DNA of 10,307 nt, taken from contig JAAFKL010000246.1 of the NCBI GenBank assembly GCA_021399405.1, positions 1 to 10,307 of the forward strand, read 5' to 3'. A model generated the notes under the pieces. That model was not told the origin of the DNA. It searched no databases and was given only the letters and a program-made list of their open reading frames with translations. Below, in pieces: positions 7,301 through 10,307 of this stretch. Both the position numbers and the translations under genes were made by a program. The stretch's first letter is position 1; every line of letters starts with the position of its first letter. This DNA comes from Candidatus Heimdallarchaeota archaeon (GTDB lineage Archaea > Asgardarchaeota > Heimdallarchaeia > Heimdallarchaeales > Kariarchaeaceae).

Positions 7301-7406
7301 AGCACGGTAGAGTAGCGGTTAAAATATGCAGTTGTAGGCTGTCTATTGCTGAAACTCGTTGGGCTCATAACCCAAAGATCGGTCGGTTCGAATCCACCCC
7401 GTGCTA
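7301..7406 (+). tRNA. Initiator tRNA-Met (CAT) with a D-loop intron
   Basis: The acceptor stem AGCACGG/CCGTGCT pairs over all 7 bases, followed by discriminator A. The D-stem is GAGT (7310-7313) with ACTC (7354-7357). The anticodon arm is TTGGG-CTCATAA-CCCAA, with anticodon CAT at 7366-7368. The T arm has loop TTCGAAT. A1:U72 and the three consecutive G:C pairs next to the anticodon loop are initiator hallmarks, so this is the translation-start tRNA. The D-loop is 40 bases instead of about 8; removing 32 bases (7321-7352) leaves a normal AGCGGTTA loop and a 74-base mature tRNA. The T-stem has an extra C at 7384 (GGT-C-GG against CCACC). A run of 8 T follows (7407-7414), a typical archaeal terminator. 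CCA is not encoded. Confidence 0.92.
7321..7352 (+). other. Predicted 32-base intron in the tRNA D-loop
   Basis: The fold places helix AGC/GCT (7314-7316 with 7348-7350) directly on the D-stem. It has a 3-base bulge GAA on the 3' side, a larger bulge GGTTAA on the 5' side, and an inner hairpin AATA/TATT plus CAG/CTG. This is a relaxed bulge-helix-bulge, the substrate of the archaeal tRNA splicing endonuclease. Cutting GA^A on one side and GGTT^A on the other gives a standard D-loop. The cut could be one base later, because A residues repeat on both sides. Confidence 0.7.
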
Positions 7407-7414
7407 TTTTTTTT
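7407..7414 (+). terminator. Poly-T terminator of the initiator tRNA
   Basis: Eight consecutive T residues follow directly after the discriminator base, the usual archaeal transcription stop. Confidence 0.6.
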
Positions 7415-7495
7415 ATGTTATTTTTTAATCAAATAAGAATTACAATTTGACAATACCAAAATATTAGAAATCAAGTTAAGGATGTATGGATCGAA

Positions 7496-7506
7496 TATAT
7501 ATAAAA
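7496..7506 (+). promoter_or_regulatory. Strong TATA box upstream of the second tRNA copy
   Basis: TATATATAAAA is one of the best TATA matches in the window. It would start transcription near 7528, at the hairpin and about 23 bases before the tRNA-like sequence, so this copy may still be transcribed. Confidence 0.5.
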
Positions 7507-7528
7507 CTACCAAAAATAACCCGAATAT

Positions 7529-7543
7529 CGCATTAATAATGCG
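7529..7543 (+). promoter_or_regulatory. Perfect hairpin before the second tRNA copy
   Basis: CGCATT-AAT-AATGCG forms a 6-base-pair stem with a 3-base loop. It starts 22 bases before the tRNA copy, matching a different-sequence hairpin 20 bases before the first copy; both follow GAATATCG. Confidence 0.45.
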
Positions 7544-7550
7544 AAAAATT

Positions 7551-7656
7551 ATTGAGGTAGAGTAGCGGTTACAATTTTCGGATGTGTTCCGGATGTTGCT
7601 GAAACTCGTTGGGCTCATAACCCAAAGAACGGACGGTTCGGATCCTCCCGGTGCTA
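7551..7656 (+). pseudogene. Diverged second copy of the initiator tRNA-Met gene
   Basis: This copy aligns with the intact tRNA over its full 106 bases without a gap, exactly 250 bases downstream. The D-stem, GGTTA...GCTGAA intron frame, anticodon arm and CAT anticodon are the same. The 5' acceptor strand (ATTGAGG) no longer pairs with CGGTGCT, so a normal acceptor stem is lost. The T-stem has changed on both sides (GGT/ACC to GGA/TCC) and so remains paired, still with the extra C. The intron has the same length but a new sequence with its own hairpin (CGGA/TCCG). A poly-T run follows at 7659-7666. It is probably a tRNA pseudogene, but the paired changes suggest past selection on RNA structure. 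Confidence 0.75.
7571..7602 (+). other. Intron of the second tRNA copy
   Basis: It has the same position and 32-base length as in the intact gene. The same flanking AGC/GCT helix and GAA bulge are present, with an inner CGGA-TGTGT-TCCG hairpin and CAAT/GTTG pairing that replace the different inner stem of copy 1. Confidence 0.55.
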
Positions 7657-8120
7657 CCTTTTTTTTCCCAAAATTTAAAATGAATAACTAAAGTAAATTT
7701 CAGTCTGAAATAAATACGTAAGAATCAAAATAAACCTCATTTTGAAAATTTTTCAATACAATTACTTTAATTAACATAAATTATCATGCCAATTCAGTCA
7801 ATAGATAATGTATTGAAAACAAATAAACAGTTATCTCATTCAAAGCTTCAAATGGAGATTAATACGGTACCTATGACATCAGAAGCGGACAGATGCTTAT
7901 TGAAATGAAAGATATAGATGTGTAAACAAATTTATCTACAAATTCAATAAAAAATGGATTCATTGTTGAATAATTATTAAATTTATTACATTATTTTAAA
8001 ATATGGAAAGTTAGTAATTAAGAAAAATATAATGCTATACAGATAATGTAGTGGTTATATTTAAATAATCCGTACAAATTTACGTAATACTTAAGAAAGT
8101 AATCAAGTATGGGCTAGACC
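7657..8120. other. Intergenic stretch with a short ORF and a palindrome
   Basis: ATTTCAG-T-CTGAAAT (7697-7711) is a perfect 7-base inverted repeat with one central base, a possible operator. From 7786 to 7908 a 40-codon frame (INTVPMTSEADRCLL) looks faintly coding, and a further frame (MKDIDV) follows its stop, as after a frameshift; it may be a scrap of a lost gene. The remainder is AT-rich with nothing recognised. Confidence 0.4.
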
Positions 8121-8124
8121 ATAG

Positions 8125-8134
8125 TTTATATAAG
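8125..8134 (+). promoter_or_regulatory. TATA box of the 8194-9605 unit
   Basis: TTTATATAAG is a strong archaeal TATA match. It predicts a transcript starting near 8156, with a leader of about 38 bases before the ATG at 8194. Confidence 0.6.
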
Positions 8135-8183
8135 TATCTAGGTTAGATTAATTATCCACTAAGAGTCATTACTAACCTTATTA

Positions 8184-8190
8184 GGAGTGA
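8184..8190 (+). promoter_or_regulatory. Strong Shine-Dalgarno site
   Basis: GGAGTGA is an excellent match to the anti-SD end of 16S rRNA, with the GGAG core six bases before the ATG at 8194. It is the clearest ribosome binding site of any gene called in the window; most others look leaderless or have none. Confidence 0.7.
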
Positions 8191-8193
8191 AAT

Positions 8194-8451
8194 ATGTTGA
8201 CAATACATTTAAAGAAAAAGATTTGGGAACCAGCAAATAAATATGATATTGAAGATGTCTTATCCAAATATAATCAAATTAAAGATTTTAAGAAAGAAAA
8301 ACTAATCTGTTCAGTGTGTGGTAATAAGGTGACTTTCAACAACTTAGGAACTGCATTTGAAGATAAAAATGCCTCTGTTGTTTATTTGGTATGCCGGGCT
8401 CCTATTTGTATCAGGACCTATATAAACCAAAGAACTATGAATTATCATTAA
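8194..8451 (+). CDS. Small Cys4 (zinc-ribbon-like) protein
   Basis: This 85-residue protein has Cys39 and Cys42 in LICSVCGNK, a CxxC knuckle, and a second pair at Cys67 and Cys72 in LVCRAPIC. The second pair has four residues between the cysteines rather than two. Such a set would bind one zinc ion and could contact nucleic acid or protein. The N-terminal 36 residues are lysine-rich and probably helical. There is no signal peptide or membrane segment. The start is set by a strong Shine-Dalgarno site, and the gene opens a probable two-gene operon: the next reading frame begins about 20 bases after its stop. I do not recognise a specific family. Confidence 0.7.
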   Translation: MLTIHLKKKIWEPANKYDIEDVLSKYNQIKDFKKEKLICSVCGNKVTFNNLGTAFEDKNASVVYLVCRAPICIRTYINQRTMNYH

Positions 8452-8471
8452 TTACAATGGGGGAATAATAA

Positions 8472-9605
8472 ATAAGTGATCCTGGAACATTTGCAAGTAT
8501 TGTTTCCTTAAGCCAATCAATTTTCGCATTATTCAAAAAATTAATAATTAGACCGTTAGTTCGTACTTACAAATTCTTTAGAAAACGAAAATGGTTTAAT
8601 GAAGTCTGGTATCCTATCACTGCAAAATTGAATGACAAAATTTGTGAGTTTTTCTCTGAGGATGCGCTTGATGAAATGCCAGATATAGACTTGAAACAAG
8701 CAAAAGGGAAAACTAAAAGTAGTGTGATCTTAGGACAAGAAGTGTATGTATATGCAGATTTTTCAGAGTTGAAAGGAGAAAAAATGGATGACGCTCTAAT
8801 GCAAAACGTGTTAGCTGTATTAAAAGGGAAAAGGACAGAATCAATCTCGAAACACTTCCCTCATGAATTAAGAGAAGCAGTAGATGAGATTTCAGAGAGA
8901 GAAATTTTAAATGATATGGATAATTCACTACTCCAGTATGATCGAGAGAAATCAGAGACAGAGAGAAAACATCAAAAGATGATAGAAGATTTATTTTATG
9001 ACGGATCAATAAAACCATTCTTCAAGAAAATTAAAAAAGACTTTGGAGATAGAAAGCCAGATACTAGAACCAGAGAACAAGTTGAAGCGATATTCAAAAA
9101 TAAATATGAAAAATATTTAAATAAGTATGGGGGAGTGATTTATCAAGTTTCACAAAACCAACTAAAATTGATCGATAAGGGGTTACCATTTTGGTTCATA
9201 CCTTCTAAGCCATGTATGATTTGGCCGAAAAAAGCACATGATTGGAAAATCTTTTTTTTGCTCGATACTACCTTTGAGATAACTAGAGTTGGATTTATAG
9301 TGAAGTTAGATAAAGTGAAATTTGGGAAATTCAGAACAGCAAAACGTGATTCATTTATACTTGATGGATATTCCACTAAACAAGTTATTAAGTTGTATAC
9401 TGACTGGGTTAAAGGGATAGGGGGTGATAAACAGAAAGGAAGGAAATCAGGAAGCAGTTTAGATGTTATTTGCATTATATTTAAAGATCTTCTAAATTAT
9501 AATAGTATTAATTATGAAAGCAAAGAACTAAAAATATCGTTATATAAGATCATATCTATCAAAGAAACTAGAGTTTTATATCAAAAATACACTGAAAAAG
9601 TATGA
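8472..9605 (+). CDS. Unrecognised protein, second gene of the unit; unusual start
   Basis: I do not recognise this protein. The conservative start is TTG at 8628 (325 residues), but the same frame is open and clearly coding for 52 more codons back to 8472 (SDPGTFASIVSLSQSIFALF, then a basic stretch around RTYKFFRKRKW), with a stop at 8469. The frame begins with ATA where a Met would be expected, after a purine-rich GGGGGA. The N-terminus is an amphipathic helix plus basic patch that could touch a membrane or nucleic acid. Residues about 90-215 are charged and helical (EREILNDMDNSLLQYDREKS). Residues about 255-300 look beta-rich (WKIFFLLDTTFEITRVGFIV), followed by a Lys-rich loop and a helical end. 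No catalytic motif was found. Its close spacing to the Cys4 gene suggests a joint function. Confidence 0.75.
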   Translation: MSDPGTFASIVSLSQSIFALFKKLIIRPLVRTYKFFRKRKWFNEVWYPITAKLNDKICEFFSEDALDEMPDIDLKQAKGKTKSSVILGQEVYVYADFSELKGEKMDDALMQNVLAVLKGKRTESISKHFPHELREAVDEISEREILNDMDNSLLQYDREKSETERKHQKMIEDLFYDGSIKPFFKKIKKDFGDRKPDTRTREQVEAIFKNKYEKYLNKYGGVIYQVSQNQLKLIDKGLPFWFIPSKPCMIWPKKAHDWKIFFLLDTTFEITRVGFIVKLDKVKFGKFRTAKRDSFILDGYSTKQVIKLYTDWVKGIGGDKQKGRKSGSSLDVICIIFKDLLNYNSINYESKELKISLYKIISIKETRVLYQKYTEKV

Positions 9606-9735
9606 TGTACAAAGAATAATATTATTAATTTTGAAATATCTCAAGTAAATTTCCCCTTTATCAATATGGATTGCACAGATCATAAAACTGCAATTTTTTT
9701 ATTAGTGATCTCCAAACTGAGGTTAAAGAGGACGA

Positions 9736-9744
9736 TATTTATAT
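9736..9744 (+). promoter_or_regulatory. Probable TATA box of the 9769 gene
   Basis: TATTTATAT is centred about 29 bases before the ATG at 9769, with no Shine-Dalgarno sequence between. This fits a leaderless or nearly leaderless transcript. Confidence 0.4.
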
Positions 9745-9768
9745 TACAACTTCACATATTAACATGAA

Positions 9769-10137
9769 ATGTCAGATAGGCTGGAAGGTTATAAAATTGA
9801 AATAATATACAATGATGATCCTCAGTTAAAAGAAGATGGACAGCCCTTTAAACATCCAAAACAATATATTGCACATGCTCCAGCTATTGAGGGAAGTAAA
9901 GTATTCGCCTCTTCGCCCGAAGAGGTTTTAAATAAAATTATTGTATTTCTTGATAGTAGGGCACGTGAATTTTTTAGACAAAATCTTATCACATTGAAAA
10001 GAGTGATTGATGAGGAAGGAGAAGATGAAGACCGAGAAGTAGTTATTTCGGAAGGAGAAGTTATAGGGATATACGATAAACCTAATCAGGCCAGAGATAG
10101 AGGTCAAGAAGATGATCTTGTCGGGAAAAAATCCTAG
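9769..10137 (+). CDS. Small acidic protein, weakly HicB-like
   Basis: This 122-residue protein has an N-terminal half with alternating strands and one helix: GYKIEIIYNDD, YIAHAPAIEGSKVFA, then SSPEEVLNKIIVFLDS. The order strand, strand, (A)..P.(I/L).G, strand, helix recalls the small HicB antitoxin fold, which binds a partner toxin or acts as a regulator. The resemblance is weak and no HicA-like partner lies next to it. The C-terminal half is strongly acidic (DEEGEDEDREVV) and ends in a polar tail. It is separated from the preceding gene by about 160 bases and has its own TATA-like element. An overlapping minus-strand frame (9928-10266) has the hydrophobic look of an antisense shadow. Confidence 0.6.
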   Translation: MSDRLEGYKIEIIYNDDPQLKEDGQPFKHPKQYIAHAPAIEGSKVFASSPEEVLNKIIVFLDSRAREFFRQNLITLKRVIDEEGEDEDREVVISEGEVIGIYDKPNQARDRGQEDDLVGKKS

Positions 10138-10307
10138 TGACCTCTCTATCATATAACACCAGATGGATAAAATTTTCATATGCAAATCTAGTAAAAGAAG
10201 GGTTGATTGACGTTTGAAAATCTGAAGTAATTTTATCGGCTGATTATTATTATTTTGCATTATCACTCTCCTAAAATAAATTACAATTCACCTAAAATCC
10301 TGGGGGA
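10138..10307. other. Right-edge intergenic DNA; possible minus-strand start
   Basis: On the minus strand, GGAGAG lies 5-10 bases before GTG 10266 and ATG 10260, a reasonable ribosome binding site, and codes MQNNNNQPIKLLQIFKR before entering the antisense of the 9769 gene. The frame loses coding character there, so this may be the surviving start of a displaced gene or chance. Confidence 0.25.

Noticed and set aside
2144..7406. Split tRNA genes joined by trans-splicing
   Set aside because: The fragments lack complementary leaders, no separate 5' half exists here, and an intact gene with a normal intron is present.
7083..7618. Minus-strand frames over the tRNA region
   Set aside because: One is antisense AT-rich intergenic DNA and the other runs into the antisense of the second tRNA copy; neither has a start signal or protein character.
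8035..8095. tRNA-like D-arm string (TAGTGGTTA)
   Set aside because: No paired anticodon arm, no TTCRA T-loop and no acceptor stem follow it.
8713..9475. Minus-strand frames opposite the 8472-9605 gene
   Set aside because: Ser/Leu-rich antisense of a lysine- and glutamate-rich gene, with no ribosome site or motif.
9928..10266. Minus-strand frame of 112 codons with a fair ribosome site
   Set aside because: Most of it is antisense to the 9769 gene and looks like a hydrophobic shadow; only the first 40 codons could be a gene start.

Overview
The window is strongly AT-rich DNA, most likely from an archaeon and plausibly an Asgard (Heimdallarchaeia/Lokiarchaeia-like) lineage. Four things point there. 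TATA-like boxes lie about 25-30 bases before several starts, giving leaderless or near-leaderless genes. Poly-T tracts end the tRNA genes. An initiator tRNA has a short intron that folds like an archaeal bulge-helix-bulge. The proteins (a long TPR protein, and large secreted propeller/FnIII and BspA-type surface proteins with a C-terminal membrane anchor and basic tail) are common in those genomes. The lineage is an inference from style, not from a marker gene.

Layout, left to right. Bases 1-2025 (minus) are one uninterrupted reading frame for a TPR protein that runs off the left edge. Bases 2026-2902 hold decayed sequence and a 59-base copy of the 3' part of the initiator tRNA (2144-2202, minus). 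Bases 2903-4765 (plus) encode an exported seven-bladed propeller plus FnIII protein with a membrane anchor. Bases 4882-5767 hold a BspA/DUF285 repeat surface-protein gene with its long central part intact but its 5' end broken and its anchor cut off by an in-frame stop. A second tRNA 3' fragment follows (5873-5926, minus). Bases 6001-6933 encode a trypsin-like serine protease with a complete catalytic triad and no signal peptide. Bases 7301-7406 are the intact initiator tRNA-Met with a 32-base D-loop intron, and exactly 250 bases on (7551-7656) is a diverged second copy. Bases 8194-9605 are a two-gene unit (small Cys4 protein, then an unrecognised protein of about 377 residues). Bases 9769-10137 encode a small acidic protein.

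The organising signal is the initiator tRNA. Four related copies, two of them bare 3' pieces on the opposite strand, separate the window into cassettes: the surface proteins between the two fragments, the protease between fragment 2 and the intact tRNA. This resembles the scars left by tRNA-targeting integrases or by repeated recombination at one tRNA. No integrase gene is visible, so the mechanism is open. The two fragments form direct repeats around the surface-protein segment, and fragment 2 and the tRNA form inverted repeats around the protease, so deletion of the first and inversion of the second are both possible in principle.

No complete known defence or mobile system can be assembled from these genes. 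The most distinctive items are the intron-bearing initiator tRNA and its satellite copies, the decaying BspA gene, and the unrecognised 8194-9605 unit.
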